Notes: generated by a model from the sequence alone, not told the origin. Numbered from the stretch's first letter, positions 26,564 through 36,983 are shown. The stretch: 64,000 nucleotides of DNA from Marinobacter panjinensis (GCF_005298175.1 NZ_SZYH01000001.1:2108001-2172000); one strand, 5' to 3'. Translations and numbers: made by a program.

Positions 26564-27046
26564 TCAGTGGGGCTGGTGACGTATGCCCAGCCGGAACAGC
26601 AGTGGTGACAGCACAATATTGGAGACGGTGAAAAGCGCCACAACACCCGCCACCACAAGCCCGTTCAGTTCCAGCCAATACCACGCCAGGATCATCGGCA
26701 ACAATGCTTCGGGTATCTGGTCCAGCCCCAAAGCCCGGGCACTGGAGTCCAGGCCGGCACGGCGCTTGATGAAGCTGCTGATCATGTCCCCGATCAGCCC
26801 CAGCAATCCGAACACCAGGCCAAACAGCAACCCCATACCAATTATCAGCGCAAACAGGCCACAGGCGAGCATGCCCGACACCACACCTCGCCAGGTTTTA
26901 CTGTTCCCCAGCAGCGGTCGCCCATCCCGCCACAGCCTGCCGCCATCAACGGGGGCGGACCAGCGCCGGCCGAACACCCGGGCGGCAACCACTGGCACCC
27001 CATTTGCCAGCACCAGCATCACGAAGAGCTCGAGAGATATCAGCAA
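26564..27046 (-). CDS. CDP-archaeol synthase (CarS/DUF46) family membrane protein
   Basis: 160 aa. TTG start at 27046 with GGAGG 9 nt upstream; starting at ATG 27019 would cut into the first helix. Four to five transmembrane helices carry the CdsA-like motifs GNSKTWRG and 'GDMISSFIKRRAGLDSS' followed by LDQIPEALLP. In archaea this family activates archaeol with CTP; bacterial copies are common and their lipid substrate is not established. It lies 44 nt upstream of the fumC stop on the same strand, so it is downstream in neither a clear operon nor isolation. Confidence 0.78.
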   Translation of the reverse strand: MLISLELFVMLVLANGVPVVAARVFGRRWSAPVDGGRLWRDGRPLLGNSKTWRGVVSGMLACGLFALIIGMGLLFGLVFGLLGLIGDMISSFIKRRAGLDSSARALGLDQIPEALLPMILAWYWLELNGLVVAGVVALFTVSNIVLSPLLFRLGIRHQPH

Positions 27047-27090
27047 CCGGCCCAGCCTCCGTCAGATGTCGCCCAGTGAACGTCTCGTTT

Positions 27091-28467
27091 TCAGGACACG
27101 CCGCCTTTGGTCAGTTTCAGGGGATCCATCAATTCCTCCAGTCTGTCCCGGTCAAGACCGCTGCGCTCTTCCGCAACGTCAATCACCGGTCTTCCGCTCT
27201 GGTAGGCTTCCTTGGCAATATCAGAAGCCAGGCTGTAACCGATCTCGGGATTCAGCGCCGTAACCAGCACCGGGTTCTTGCCCACCGCTGCGTTCAGGTG
27301 ATCGGAATTCACGGTGAAATCGCGAATAGCCTTATCGCCGAGTATGGTGGACGCGTTACTCAGTAGTTCGATCATGTCCAGCAGGTTGGCGCCTACCAGT
27401 GGCAACATCACGTTCAGCTGGAAGTTGCCTGACTGGCCGGCAATGGCAATGCTGCTGTCCAGGCCCATGACCTGTGCACCCACCATGGCCACCGACTCCG
27501 GTATCACCGGGTTCACCTTGCCCGGCATGATGCTGCTGCCTGGCTGTAATGCCGGCAGACTGATTTCTGCCAGACCATGAATGGGACCACTGTTCATCCA
27601 GCGCAGGTCATTGGCGATTTTGGTGAGCACAATGGCCAGGCCCCGGAGCTGTGACGACAGCGCTACCGGCGCATCAATGGCACTTTGCCCGACGAACTTG
27701 TGCTCCAGCGAGTGGAAATGGTAGCCGGTATTGGATTTCAGAAATTTGACGAACTGTTCCGGGAACTCATGCAGGGCATTCACGCCGGTACCCACCGCGG
27801 TCCCGCCCTGGGGGACCTGAAGCAAATCGTCGGTGGCAGAGGCCAGCCGCTTCTCGGCGGCCAGCAATTGCTCCCGCCAGGTTCGCAACTCCTGGCCCAG
27901 AGTGACAGGCATGGCATCCATCAGATGGGTACGGCCGGTTTTGACCTGATCTGAAAACAACGCCTCGCGCTCGTAAATAACGCCGCAAAGGTGCGTTAGT
28001 GCCGGAATCAGCCGTTCGTGAATCTCGGTGACGGCACTGACATGAATCGCCGTTGGAATCACATCGTTGGAACTCTGGCTCATGTTGACGTGGTCGTTGG
28101 GATGAATCTCGACACCTTCCTGTGCAGCCAGGGCAGCGATCACCTCGTTCACATTCATGTTGGTGCTGGTACCAGAGCCGGTCTGGTAGCGGTCAACGGG
28201 AAACTGGTCGGCGCATTCACCCTCCAATATTCGATTTCCTGCCGCAACGATGGCGTCACGCACCTCGTTGTCCAGCAGCCCAAGGCTGGCATTGGCATCG
28301 GCGGCCGCCTGTTTTACACGAACGACCGCAGCGATAAAGGCGGGCGGCATGGGCTGACCACTGACCGGGAAATTCTCCACGGCTCGCTGGGTCTGGGCTC
28401 CCCAGAGAGCATTCTCGGGCACATGGACGTTTCCCAGACTGTCCTTTTCCGTCCTGAAATTGGTCAT
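27091..28467 (-). CDS. fumC: Class II fumarate hydratase
   Basis: 458 aa. The superfamily signature GSSIMPGKVNP with the catalytic loop is intact, as are 'TGSGTSTNMNVNEVIA' and KTGRTHLMDAMP. It interconverts fumarate and malate in the TCA cycle and needs no iron, unlike FumA. ATG at 28467. A small unknown gene sits 27 nt upstream on the same strand and may be cotranscribed. Confidence 0.95.
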   Translation of the reverse strand: MTNFRTEKDSLGNVHVPENALWGAQTQRAVENFPVSGQPMPPAFIAAVVRVKQAAADANASLGLLDNEVRDAIVAAGNRILEGECADQFPVDRYQTGSGTSTNMNVNEVIAALAAQEGVEIHPNDHVNMSQSSNDVIPTAIHVSAVTEIHERLIPALTHLCGVIYEREALFSDQVKTGRTHLMDAMPVTLGQELRTWREQLLAAEKRLASATDDLLQVPQGGTAVGTGVNALHEFPEQFVKFLKSNTGYHFHSLEHKFVGQSAIDAPVALSSQLRGLAIVLTKIANDLRWMNSGPIHGLAEISLPALQPGSSIMPGKVNPVIPESVAMVGAQVMGLDSSIAIAGQSGNFQLNVMLPLVGANLLDMIELLSNASTILGDKAIRDFTVNSDHLNAAVGKNPVLVTALNPEIGYSLASDIAKEAYQSGRPVIDVAEERSGLDRDRLEELMDPLKLTKGGVS

Positions 28468-28494
28468 GACACTCTCCTTATCAGCCAGCTTCGA

Positions 28495-28779
28495 TCATTC
28501 GTTAAGTGGGGACTTCAGCCTGACATGGTCGCAAATGCCGGTAACCTGATCAAAATTCAGAATCAGGGTGTGGACCGTGTTGGTGTAGGTATCGTGCAGA
28601 TGAAACTTGAACCGGTGCTGCTTTTCCCCCTGCAGGTAGCCATCGTATTCACGCACGAGTTCTCGCACGTCGCCCCCCTCATCTCTGGACCAGGTGGCAT
28701 TGAATGGCCCCAGTATGGCGCCACCAGAGAGGCAGACAGTTACTTCGTGGTTGGTAAGGGCATTTTCGGGAACGGCCAT
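28495..28779 (-). CDS. Small protein of unknown function
   Basis: 94 aa, no signal peptide or membrane segment; beta-rich with several His residues in the second half (HRFKFHLHDTYTNTVHTLIL). A good AGGAGAG site precedes ATG 28779. It lies between ercS and fumC on the same strand, 27 nt before the fumC start, so it may be translated from the fumC transcript. I do not recognise the family. Confidence 0.6.
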   Translation of the reverse strand: MAVPENALTNHEVTVCLSGGAILGPFNATWSRDEGGDVRELVREYDGYLQGEKQHRFKFHLHDTYTNTVHTLILNFDQVTGICDHVRLKSPLNE

Positions 28780-28827
28780 AGCGTCTCTCCTGACAAAACA
28801 ATCGTTGACAGAATAGAGTGTAGACCG

Positions 28828-30582
28828 TCATTCCCGATCAGGGTTCAGGGATGTCGCAAGGCTGGTTACCAGGGCTCTCAGGCGGCTGGGTTTTACCGGC
28901 TTGTTGAGAATGGGCAGGTACTGGGTACTGATCAGCCGGCGCGTATCATCGCTGCGGTCGGCGGTAATGACCGCAGCGGGTATATCGCGACCGAAGTGAC
29001 GACGCACCGCATAGATCGCTTCGCATCCGGTCCGATTGTCATCCAGGTGGAAGTCCGCAAGAATGATGTCGGCGCCCTGGCAGTGGTCGATGGCTGCGGC
29101 CGAGCTTCCTGCGGTCACCACCCGGCAACCCCATCGTTCCAGCAATGCCCGCATGCTTTCCTGCACCGGTTCTTCATTATCAATGACCAGAACGCGAAGC
29201 CCCTCAAAGGACGAGATGACGGGTACCGGCATCTCCTTGTTCCGGTTACCACCGGCAGGCGCATCCATGACGGCGCTCAGGGGTAGCAGGATGCTGAAGC
29301 AAGAGCCCTTGCCATAGCTGGAATCCACCCGGATTTCGCAACCCAGCACCCTCGCCATCCGGTCAACAATCGCCAGCCCCAGACCAACGCCCTGACGCTC
29401 GCCCCCTTTAGGCAATATCTGGTGAAACTCCCTGAAAATATCCTCGAGCTTGCCCTTTTCAATACCGACACCGGTATCCCACACGCCGATTTCCAGGTTG
29501 GGGCCACGCTTGCGGGCCGCGAACAGAATCCCGCCCTCGGTGGTGTAGCGAAAAGCATTGCTCAGCAGGTTTCTGAGTATCCGTGTCAGCATTCGCGGAT
29601 CGGTGCGGACACTGCCTGCAACCGGCCGTACACGAAAATTCAGTTCCGCGTTTTCGGCCAATGGCTCAAATTCCTCGGCCAGTCCACGCATCAGCTCACC
29701 AATATCGGTACGGATATAGTCCGGCTGCATGGCTTTCTGATCCAACTTGGAGATATCCAGCAGATCCGCCAGCAGGTCTTCTGCGCTTTCCAGCGAGCGC
29801 TGTACGCGGTGCACAAGGCGGTTTTCGTCCGCCGGCAGGTTGCTGTCCATCAGGGCGGACACTAACAGCCGGGCCGCGTTGAGGGGCTGGAGCAGGTCAT
29901 GGCTGGCAGCCGCCAGATATTTGTCCTTGCTTTCATTGGCTTCCCGCGCAGCGTCTACCGCCACAACCAGCTCCTGCTCTACTTTTTCCCGCTGCTCAAT
30001 CTGGTAGCGCAATACCACGTTGGCATTCTGCAGCTCGTCGGTGCGTTCCTCTACCCGGCGTTCCAGATCGACATTGAGCTGGCGCAGCTTTTCCCGCGCC
30101 TGGTGGCGTTCGGTGATATCTGCAACAAACGCTTCCACCACTTCCGGGCCAAGGTCCGGCCGCCGCAAAAGTGTGATCGCAACCTGCACGGGCGTATTGT
30201 CTGCGCGCCTCAGCCGGGTTTCCCGGGCACTGAGGCTGCCGTGGTCCAGCAGCTCCTGGCGAATAGCGTCAAATTCGCCGGAACTGCAGAACAATTGCTC
30301 TCGCAGGCGAATAACCCGGGTGATCAGGTCTTCCACACTGTCATAGCCGCACATACGCGCCATCGCAGGGTTGGCGGCCACAAAGCCGCCCCTGAGATTG
30401 GCCTGGAAGATACCGTGAAGTGCATTTTCAAACAGCCACTTGTAGCGGTTACGCTCCTTTTCCAGTTCCTCTATTCGCGCCTGCAACGCCGGGTAATAGT
30501 TCTTGCGTACCGACTGGCTGCCAAGGCCAAGCAGGTCACCGATATCATAATCGGCGTCGCTGGAATCAGAGGGCTTCTTCAT
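28828..30582 (-). CDS. ercS: Hybrid histidine kinase ErcS (PAS-HisKA-HATPase-REC)
   Basis: 584 aa from the ATG at 30582, which lies inside the ercA 3' end; the frame extends to 30651. Order: short coiled coil, PAS domain (about 45-165), coiled coil, H-box 'KYLAAASHDLLQPLNAARLL', HATPase with N- and G-boxes (DTGVGIEKGKLEDIF, GVGLGLAIVDRMA), then a receiver domain with Asp in ADFHLD. No membrane helix, so it is a cytosolic sensor. In Pseudomonas aeruginosa ErcS follows ErcA in the ethanol-oxidation regulatory cascade, and the same gene order appears here (17-nt overlap). The signal sensed is not known. Confidence 0.85.
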   Translation of the reverse strand: MKKPSDSSDADYDIGDLLGLGSQSVRKNYYPALQARIEELEKERNRYKWLFENALHGIFQANLRGGFVAANPAMARMCGYDSVEDLITRVIRLREQLFCSSGEFDAIRQELLDHGSLSARETRLRRADNTPVQVAITLLRRPDLGPEVVEAFVADITERHQAREKLRQLNVDLERRVEERTDELQNANVVLRYQIEQREKVEQELVVAVDAAREANESKDKYLAAASHDLLQPLNAARLLVSALMDSNLPADENRLVHRVQRSLESAEDLLADLLDISKLDQKAMQPDYIRTDIGELMRGLAEEFEPLAENAELNFRVRPVAGSVRTDPRMLTRILRNLLSNAFRYTTEGGILFAARKRGPNLEIGVWDTGVGIEKGKLEDIFREFHQILPKGGERQGVGLGLAIVDRMARVLGCEIRVDSSYGKGSCFSILLPLSAVMDAPAGGNRNKEMPVPVISSFEGLRVLVIDNEEPVQESMRALLERWGCRVVTAGSSAAAIDHCQGADIILADFHLDDNRTGCEAIYAVRRHFGRDIPAAVITADRSDDTRRLISTQYLPILNKPVKPSRLRALVTSLATSLNPDRE

Positions 30583-31729
30583 AAACCACTTCGACATCCC
30601 GGCGGGAAGACTTGCGGGGATTGGTGAGAATGCACGGGTCCTGCAGTGCAAATCCGGACAGATAGGGAATATCAGAAGTGGTCACGCCCAGTTTGGCAAG
30701 CTTCGCTTCCAGCCCCACCGCACGTTTGAGGGCGATAATCCGCTCCATCAGGCGCTGTTTGATCACCGGTTTCGACATACCGCGGGTATCAATATCCATG
30801 GCCTCGGCCACCCGCCTGAAGCGGTCCTCAGCGGAGGTGTAATTGTAGGCCACCACGTGTTCCAACAGTAACGCGTTACAAAGGCCGTGGGGCAAATCGA
30901 GGAAGCCCCCCAGGCTGTGTGACATCGCGTGTACAGCTCCCAGAATGGCATTGGAAAACGCCAGCCCGGCCTGCATGGACGCCAGCATGATCTGCTCCCG
31001 CAGATGTACGTCAGTGATGTTGCGCACCAGCGGCTCCAGATTACGGTTGATCAGCCGGATTGCTTCCAGTGCGTTGGTGTCGGTGAGCGGGCCGCTGCCA
31101 GTGGAGACGAAAGCCTCGATGGCATGCACCAGGGCATCGACACCGGTACAGGCGGTCAGGTAGGCATCCATCGTTTCCGTTACTTCAGGATCGATCAGCG
31201 CCACATCCGGCACCACTGCCTTGCTGATGATGGAAAACTTGAAGCGCCGGTTGGGGTCGGAAATGATCGCAAACTGGGACACATCGGCGGAGGTACCGGC
31301 CGTGGTGGGAATCAAAATCATCGGTGGCGACGGCGAGGTGATGGTATCGACACCCTCGAACTCGAGGATGCTCCGGCCATGGGCGCTGACTATGCCGATG
31401 CCCTTGGCGCAATCCATGGGGCTGCCACCGCCAATGGCGACGATCACATCACATTCGCTGGAGCGGTACAGCTCCGCGCCGGCCATGACTTCATCCACTT
31501 TGGGGTTGGGCGACACGCCGGTAAACACGGTGACGCGAATGCCCGCCGCCACCAGAATATCCACGATTTCCGCAACCCAGCCGGCTTTTTCCACACCCGC
31601 GTCCGACACCAGGAACACATGGCGGGCGCCGAAATTGCTCGCAAAGTTGGCCACGGCCTTGCGGGAGCCGGCACCAAAGACGATCTCGGGGGAAACAAAC
31701 TTGCGCAGAGCGGAAATGTCGTAGCTCAT
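30566..31729 (-). CDS. ercA: Iron-containing alcohol dehydrogenase ErcA
   Basis: 387 aa from ATG 31729, preceded by AGAGAAC; a longer frame to 31912 is rejected. Group III iron-ADH features: NAD-binding GGGSPMDCAKG, TTAGTSADVSQFA, and the metal-ligand region Asp/His (CTGVDALVHAIEAF, AVHAMSHSLGG, LPHGLCNALLLEHVV). In P. aeruginosa ErcA is needed for induction of PQQ-dependent ethanol oxidation and may act as a sensor rather than a catabolic enzyme. It follows pqqH by 58 nt and overlaps ercS. Confidence 0.9.
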   Translation of the reverse strand: MSYDISALRKFVSPEIVFGAGSRKAVANFASNFGARHVFLVSDAGVEKAGWVAEIVDILVAAGIRVTVFTGVSPNPKVDEVMAGAELYRSSECDVIVAIGGGSPMDCAKGIGIVSAHGRSILEFEGVDTITSPSPPMILIPTTAGTSADVSQFAIISDPNRRFKFSIISKAVVPDVALIDPEVTETMDAYLTACTGVDALVHAIEAFVSTGSGPLTDTNALEAIRLINRNLEPLVRNITDVHLREQIMLASMQAGLAFSNAILGAVHAMSHSLGGFLDLPHGLCNALLLEHVVAYNYTSAEDRFRRVAEAMDIDTRGMSKPVIKQRLMERIIALKRAVGLEAKLAKLGVTTSDIPYLSGFALQDPCILTNPRKSSRRDVEVVYEEAL

Positions 31730-31787
31730 GGGCGTTCTCTTCAGCGATGCTGTTATTGTTATATTAAGTCCAAGTTTACCTGAACTG

Positions 31788-33632
31788 CTATCCGCCATCA
31801 TCGCACTTTTGGCTACACCGCCGATAGAATGCCAGCAGGTTCTCCAGCAACGCAATCTGGTTGCGGCGCTGCCGGAAGCCGTGCCCTTCGTCTTCAAACC
31901 ACCAGAGTTCAACCGCCTGCCCGCTCTGCTCCAGCACTTTTACCATTGCCCTGGTCTGCTCCGGCACCACCACCCGATCCTGCCCGCCCTGGAAAAAAAT
32001 CATTGGCCGGCGGATGCGATGGGCCTGAAGTACCGGTGTGCGCGCCTGCCAGCGCCCGGGAAAATCGTCCGGTGGTCCCAGCAACCAGTCCAGGTAGCCC
32101 GACTCGAAGCGGTGTGTCACCTCTCGCAGATGAGCGGGGTCACTGACCCCGAACAGGCTGGCACCGGCCCGGAAGCGCTGACTGCGAGTCATGGCCATCA
32201 AGACGGTATATCCCCCGGAGCTACGGCCCTGGATGAACAGCCGGGTAGCATCCCCCCTGCCCCTGGCCACCAGATAATCTGCCACCCGCTCCATATCCTC
32301 CACGTCTGCCTGGCCCCAGCAGCCGGCCAATGCCAGACGAAAATCACGGCCGAACCCCGCGCTGCCGCGGTAATTGACCTCGGCCACCGCGAATCCATGA
32401 TGGCACCAGAACTGGACCTGAGGGTTGAATACCGGCCATGCAGTCGATGTGGGGCCGCCATGGGCAATCAGGATCAATGGTGGAGGCGTGTTCTCCGACC
32501 TGCCCTCGACCGGCGGATACAGGAATCCACTGACCTCTTCGCGCACATTCGCCGAGGGGGGAACCCGAAAGGTTTCCGGGGTGACAATTGGCGTATCAGG
32601 GAACGGAGTTTCTCCCCCGGCAAGGGTGCGGGCATGGCCGGTCTCAGGATTCACTGCCAATACTGAATCGAGCCGTGAAGCCGACCGGGCAATGCAATAA
32701 AGTTCGTCGTTGAAGGCCATCAGGTGGCGAAAGTCGGTGTAGTCCGCGGCAACCCTGACGGGTGGGGACTCGGCAGACCGCGTCAGCCATAGCTCCCCGC
32801 TTCCGCAAACGTAGCGCACCCGGGCCCAGCCTCCCTGCCCCAGCGGCCAGTGGTGACGCTCACCCAACTGCCAGGGGGCGCTGGCTTGATCCGCAGCTGT
32901 CGCGTCGAGCCGCGTCCACCTGGGCTGTCCTGTTGTGATTGACACCTGCCAGGGCTGCCACCAGCCTTCGTGATCCGACAGCACGTGCAGCTCCTCGCCA
33001 TCGAACACAGGCTGCTGGACGCTGCCGCCTGTGGGCGTTGGCAGGCAACGAGCCCCGACCAGTGCTCCATCGACATCCACATCCGCAGCCCACAGAACAG
33101 AACTCACCCACGGCATGTCCGGCAGCGACCAGCATACCCAGGCAATGCGCGTACCACTGGCGGACAACGCCGGTGCGCTGTAAAAATCCTCGCTCTCATG
33201 CAGACGCAGAACGTTGTTGTCGCCCTGTATTGCCACCAGTTGCTGGCACCCCGTACTTTCTCTTACCGCCAGAACACGGTGATGGCCGTCATCCCACACC
33301 AGTCCACCGAAGCTGGCATCCCGGTCCCGGGTCAAGGCGTAGGAGGCCCCTGTGCGCGGGTCAATTCGGTGGATCTGCTGCCCTGACGCCGCCACCGCAA
33401 ACAGGGCGTCCGGCCCGGCACATAGCGCACCGCCACCGTAACCATTAACCTCGCTGCGAATACCGAACTCCGGGCCCGTTACCGGGTGAGAGGCACCTCC
33501 GCTTACCTTTCTGAGCAGGTTGTTGCCGGTGGCCGGATCGAACTCCAGCCAGAAAATACCCGCCCGGGAGGCAGTCAGCGCTCCCCGCTGGATAAAAGCG
33601 GCAGAGGCCTGCTCTGGAGAAAGCGGCGACAA
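31788..33632 (-). CDS. pqqH: S9-family prolyl oligopeptidase-like peptidase PqqH
   Basis: 614 aa. N-terminal beta-propeller and C-terminal alpha/beta-hydrolase domain with GRSSGGYTVLMAM (nucleophile Ser in GxSxGG), then the Asp/His end (QGGQDRVVVPEQT; DEGHGF). A TTG at 33632 is the only in-frame start after a stop inside the pqqE end, and its Shine-Dalgarno site is poor; coupling to pqqE, 20 nt upstream, may help. A peptidase of this type sits after pqqE in P. aeruginosa (PA1990) and has been proposed to process PqqA. No signal peptide. Confidence 0.85.
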   Translation of the reverse strand: MSPLSPEQASAAFIQRGALTASRAGIFWLEFDPATGNNLLRKVSGGASHPVTGPEFGIRSEVNGYGGGALCAGPDALFAVAASGQQIHRIDPRTGASYALTRDRDASFGGLVWDDGHHRVLAVRESTGCQQLVAIQGDNNVLRLHESEDFYSAPALSASGTRIAWVCWSLPDMPWVSSVLWAADVDVDGALVGARCLPTPTGGSVQQPVFDGEELHVLSDHEGWWQPWQVSITTGQPRWTRLDATAADQASAPWQLGERHHWPLGQGGWARVRYVCGSGELWLTRSAESPPVRVAADYTDFRHLMAFNDELYCIARSASRLDSVLAVNPETGHARTLAGGETPFPDTPIVTPETFRVPPSANVREEVSGFLYPPVEGRSENTPPPLILIAHGGPTSTAWPVFNPQVQFWCHHGFAVAEVNYRGSAGFGRDFRLALAGCWGQADVEDMERVADYLVARGRGDATRLFIQGRSSGGYTVLMAMTRSQRFRAGASLFGVSDPAHLREVTHRFESGYLDWLLGPPDDFPGRWQARTPVLQAHRIRRPMIFFQGGQDRVVVPEQTRAMVKVLEQSGQAVELWWFEDEGHGFRQRRNQIALLENLLAFYRRCSQKCDDGG

Positions 33633-33651
33633 GATCGTTTTGTCTGGCGTA

Positions 33652-34806
33652 TCAGCCCCGGAAGAACAACCGGGAGTTGTCGGCGTTGCGATAGGTCAGC
33701 TCCTCCAGCCCGGCGGTGGCGTGATCCGCCGCCTTGCGGGCGGCGAGGATGCGGTCGTGGTGGGGCGACTTGCTGCATACCGGGTCGGCGTTGTCGGCAT
33801 TGCCGGTCAGCAGGTAGGCCTGGCAGCGGCAGCCGCCGAAGTCCTTGTCTTTTTCATCGCAGGAGCGGCAGGGCTCCGGCATCCAGCTGTCGCCCCGGTA
33901 ATGATTGAAACCCGGGCTGTCGTACCAGATGGAGTGTAGCGAGGATTCGCGGATATTGGGAAATTCGATGGGCAGCAGGCGGGCACTGTGGCACGGCAGC
34001 GCAGTGCCATCCGGGGCCACTGTCAGGAACAGGCTGCCCCAGCCGTTCATGCAGGCTTTTGGCCGTTCCTCGTAGTAATCCGGTGTGACGAAGATCAGTT
34101 TCATGGCCGAGCCGCTGGCCGCCAGGCGCTTGCGGTAACTATTCACTTCGGCCTCGGCCTTCTCCAGTTGCGCCCTGGAAGGCATCAGCCCTTCGCGATT
34201 CTCGAAGGCCCAGCCGTAGTACTGGCAAGTGGCCAGTTCCACATAGTCTGCACCCAGACGCTCACAGAGGCTGATGATATCGTCCATCTGGTGGATATTG
34301 TGGCGATGGATGACGAAGTTGAGCACCATGGGGTAGCCCGCCTCCTTTACCGCACGGGCCATCGCCAGTTTCTGATCAAAGGCCTTGCGGGAGCCGGCAA
34401 CGGCGTTGTTCAGCTCCGGGTCCGAGGCCTGGAAACTCACCTGGATATGGTCCAGCCCGGCGTCCCGGAAGGCGTTCACCTTGGCTTCTGTGAGCCCCAG
34501 GCCGGAAGTGATCAGGTTGGTGTAGTAACCCAGCTGGCGCGCCTCGGCAATCAGCTCAGGCAGATCCTGTCGCACCAGCGGCTCGCCGCCGGAGAAGCCC
34601 AGTTGCGCCGCTCCCATCTCGCGACCCTGACGCAGCACCCTTACCCACTCTTCGGTGGTCAGTTCCTGCTCGGTCTGGGCGAAGTCCAGAGGGTTCGAGC
34701 AGTAGGGACACTGCAAGGGGCAGCGGTAGGTCAGCTCCGCCAGCAACCATAATGGCGGGCCGATACCAGGGCGATCACCGGCGGGCATGACGTGATGGCC
34801 TGTCAT
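33652..34806 (-). CDS. pqqE: PqqA peptide cyclase (radical SAM)
   Basis: 384 aa. The radical SAM cluster is Cys29, Cys33, Cys36 in [14 protein letters not shown]-type C-terminal domain carries further Cys residues for auxiliary clusters ([39 protein letters not shown]). PqqE joins the Glu and Tyr side chains of PqqA, the first carbon-carbon bond of PQQ, with PqqD presenting the peptide. It overlaps pqqD by 4 nt (ATGA). Confidence 0.96.
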   Translation of the reverse strand: MTGHHVMPAGDRPGIGPPLWLLAELTYRCPLQCPYCSNPLDFAQTEQELTTEEWVRVLRQGREMGAAQLGFSGGEPLVRQDLPELIAEARQLGYYTNLITSGLGLTEAKVNAFRDAGLDHIQVSFQASDPELNNAVAGSRKAFDQKLAMARAVKEAGYPMVLNFVIHRHNIHQMDDIISLCERLGADYVELATCQYYGWAFENREGLMPSRAQLEKAEAEVNSYRKRLAASGSAMKLIFVTPDYYEERPKACMNGWGSLFLTVAPDGTALPCHSARLLPIEFPNIRESSLHSIWYDSPGFNHYRGDSWMPEPCRSCDEKDKDFGGCRCQAYLLTGNADNADPVCSKSPHHDRILAARKAADHATAGLEELTYRNADNSRLFFRG

Positions 34807-35078
34807 GAGAACAGTATCCAGTGCTGCTGTTCGGCATCCTTGAGGAAGCCGCTGACATCCTCCTCCAGGGAACCCGCATCCGGAAACTGCTGTTGCAGGA
34901 GTTTCACGATGTCGGAGACAGTGCGCTGGCCATCCACCTCTTTCAGCACTGCACCGGCGCTGTCATTCAGCCGCACCATTCCCTCCGGATACAGCAACAC
35001 GTGAGCATTCTGGGCCGGCTCCCACTGGAAGCGAAAACCCGGGCGCAGTCTTGGTATCTGTTTCATGGCCACCGCCAT
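34803..35078 (-). CDS. pqqD: PqqA-binding chaperone PqqD
   Basis: 91 aa from ATG 35078, which shares its A with the pqqC stop (TGATG). Ordinary PqqD size, winged-helix fold, with '[20 protein letters not shown]' and a Leu-rich helix. PqqD binds PqqA and delivers it to PqqE. The frame reaches back to 35174 but that region is the end of pqqC. Confidence 0.92.
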   Translation of the reverse strand: MAVAMKQIPRLRPGFRFQWEPAQNAHVLLYPEGMVRLNDSAGAVLKEVDGQRTVSDIVKLLQQQFPDAGSLEEDVSGFLKDAEQQHWILFS

Positions 35079-35833
35079 CACAGCCCCCGGTGCCACACAG
35101 GCTGGTCGGTGACGGTATGATACGGTGGCGTCTGGTGCTGATAAGCCATAGTCAGGGCATCCAACATCGACCATAAGATATCCAGTTTGAATTGCAGAAT
35201 TTCCAGGGCACGGGCCTGCTGTGCCGCAGTGGTGAAATGTTCCAGCGTAATGCTGAGGCCGTGCTCCACATCCCTCCGGGCCTCGGAAAGCCGCTTGCGG
35301 AAATAGACATAGCCATCAGTCCTGATCCATGGATAGTGCTGCGGCCAGCTGTCCAGGCGGGACTGGTGAATCTCCGGTGCGAACAGTTCGGTCAGTGAGG
35401 AACAGGCCGCTTCCTGCCAGGTAGCCCGGTGGGCAAAGTTCAGATAGGCATCCACTGCAAAGCGGACTCCCGGCAGCACATGACTCTGGTCAATCACTTC
35501 CTCACGGGTCAGCCCCACCGCTTCCGCCAGCCTGAGCCAGGCTTCGATTCCGCCCTCGTCGTCATTGTGGCCATCGTGATCCAGTACCCGCTGCAGCCAT
35601 AACCGGCGTACGGACGCATCCGGGCAGTTCGCCATAATGGCGGCGTCTTTACGGGGAATGTTGATCTGATAATAGAAACGATTGGCCACCCAGCCGCGGA
35701 TCTGCTCCGGCGTGCAGGCGCCGCTGTACATGGCTTTATGGTAGGGGTGGTGAATGTGGTAATACTGGCCTTTGGCCCGCAGGGCCTGCTCGAAATCCTT
35801 GCGGTTCATGACCGGGGTCGCGATTGCGTTCAT
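35078..35833 (-). CDS. pqqC: Pyrroloquinoline-quinone synthase PqqC
   Basis: 251 aa. Heme-oxygenase-like helical bundle with [15 protein letters not shown], '[20 protein letters not shown]' and an HDGH active-site segment ([12 protein letters not shown]). PqqC carries out the last oxidation and ring closure of PQQ with oxygen. It overlaps pqqB by 4 nt and pqqD by 1 nt. Confidence 0.96.
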   Translation of the reverse strand: MNAIATPVMNRKDFEQALRAKGQYYHIHHPYHKAMYSGACTPEQIRGWVANRFYYQINIPRKDAAIMANCPDASVRRLWLQRVLDHDGHNDDEGGIEAWLRLAEAVGLTREEVIDQSHVLPGVRFAVDAYLNFAHRATWQEAACSSLTELFAPEIHQSRLDSWPQHYPWIRTDGYVYFRKRLSEARRDVEHGLSITLEHFTTAAQQARALEILQFKLDILWSMLDALTMAYQHQTPPYHTVTDQPVWHRGL

Positions 35834-36759
35834 GAGGGCACCACCATGTCCAGATGCATTCCGTCAAAAGACACTTCAATACCATGCTTTGCCAGCACGG
35901 TCCGCTCGGGGGAATCTTCGTTCAGAATGGGGTTGGTGTTGTTAATATGGATAAGAATCTTGCGCTGTGCCGGCATGCTATCGAGTAATTCAATCATGCC
36001 ACCGGGGCCACTCTGGGCCAGGTGCCCCATTTCCTGGCCAGTGCGGGTGCCCACTTCGCAACGCAACATTTCATCGTCACGCCAGACGGTGCCATCCACC
36101 AGCAGGGTGTCGGCCCTGCGCATCCATTCCAGGATCTGCTCATCCGGCTGCCCCAGCCCCGGCGCGTACATCACGGTTTCGCCGCTGCGAGTGTCTTCAA
36201 TGAACAGGCCGATGTTGTCGCCAGGGTGCGGGTTGTTCCTACGCGGGGAATACGGTGGCGCATTGCTGAGTAACGGGATAGCGGTCAGGCGCAGGGACTG
36301 GGCGCAGGGTATGGTAAAGGACTTCTGATCGGTGCAGGGCACCTCATGCCACCGCGGGCCGCCGTTCCAGTGTTCCAGCATGCGAAACAGTGGAAAGCCG
36401 CTGCTGAGATCTTCATGGACCTGGGCGGTGCACCACACATCCAGTGGCAGCCCTTCCCGTAGCATAAGCAGGCCAGTGGTATGGTCCACCTGGCTGTCTA
36501 TCAGCAGCACTGCACCAATGCCGGTATCACGCAGTGCGCGGGCCGGCTGCATGGCGTCAAACGAAGCCAGCTGCGCACGAATATCCGGCGAGGCGTTGCA
36601 TAGAATCCAGTTCACACCGTCTTCGCTGATGGCAATGGACGACTGGGTGCGGGCCGTAGCGTTCAGGGTGCCTTTACGGAAACCGTCACAATTGGCGCAG
36701 TTGCAGTTCCACTGGGGAAAACCACCTCCGGCTGCGGAACCAAGGATACGAATCTGCAT
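35830..36759 (-). CDS. pqqB: PQQ biosynthesis protein PqqB
   Basis: 309 aa from ATG 36759 ([19 protein letters not shown]), with GGAG at the right spacing; six extra codons upstream to 36777 are rejected. Metallo-beta-lactamase fold with CNCANC near the N-terminus and '[17 protein letters not shown]'. PqqB hydroxylates tyrosine in the maturing peptide according to biochemical work on the family. It lies 53 nt after pqqA. Confidence 0.95.
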   Translation of the reverse strand: MQIRILGSAAGGGFPQWNCNCANCDGFRKGTLNATARTQSSIAISEDGVNWILCNASPDIRAQLASFDAMQPARALRDTGIGAVLLIDSQVDHTTGLLMLREGLPLDVWCTAQVHEDLSSGFPLFRMLEHWNGGPRWHEVPCTDQKSFTIPCAQSLRLTAIPLLSNAPPYSPRRNNPHPGDNIGLFIEDTRSGETVMYAPGLGQPDEQILEWMRRADTLLVDGTVWRDDEMLRCEVGTRTGQEMGHLAQSGPGGMIELLDSMPAQRKILIHINNTNPILNEDSPERTVLAKHGIEVSFDGMHLDMVVPS

Positions 36760-36812
36760 GGCGGGAACTCCAGACACGAAATGGCCAGCACACAGTGGCT
36801 GGCCATCGGTTC

Positions 36813-36884
36813 TCAGCGGTTGGCGAAGTACATGGTGACTTCGAAGCCGATCCGCAGGTCTTCATAGGCTGGTTTGGTCCACAT
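36813..36884 (-). CDS. pqqA: PQQ precursor peptide PqqA
   Basis: A 23-residue peptide ([23 protein letters not shown]) starting at 36884 after GAGGA and ending in TGA at 36813-36815. Glu15 and Tyr19, in the E-V-T-M-Y segment, are the residues that become PQQ. It is too short for ordinary gene finders, but the sequence and its place before pqqB make it certain. As usual it probably receives more transcript than the rest of the operon. Confidence 0.97.
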   Translation of the reverse strand: MWTKPAYEDLRIGFEVTMYFANR

Positions 36885-36983
36885 GATGCTTTCCTCTTGT
36901 GATGATTGTTGTGGCATTCAGGATCCGTTAGCCGGCTTTCCGGTAACTCACTCTCAATCCTACCCGGTCTCCGAAGGGGCAAA

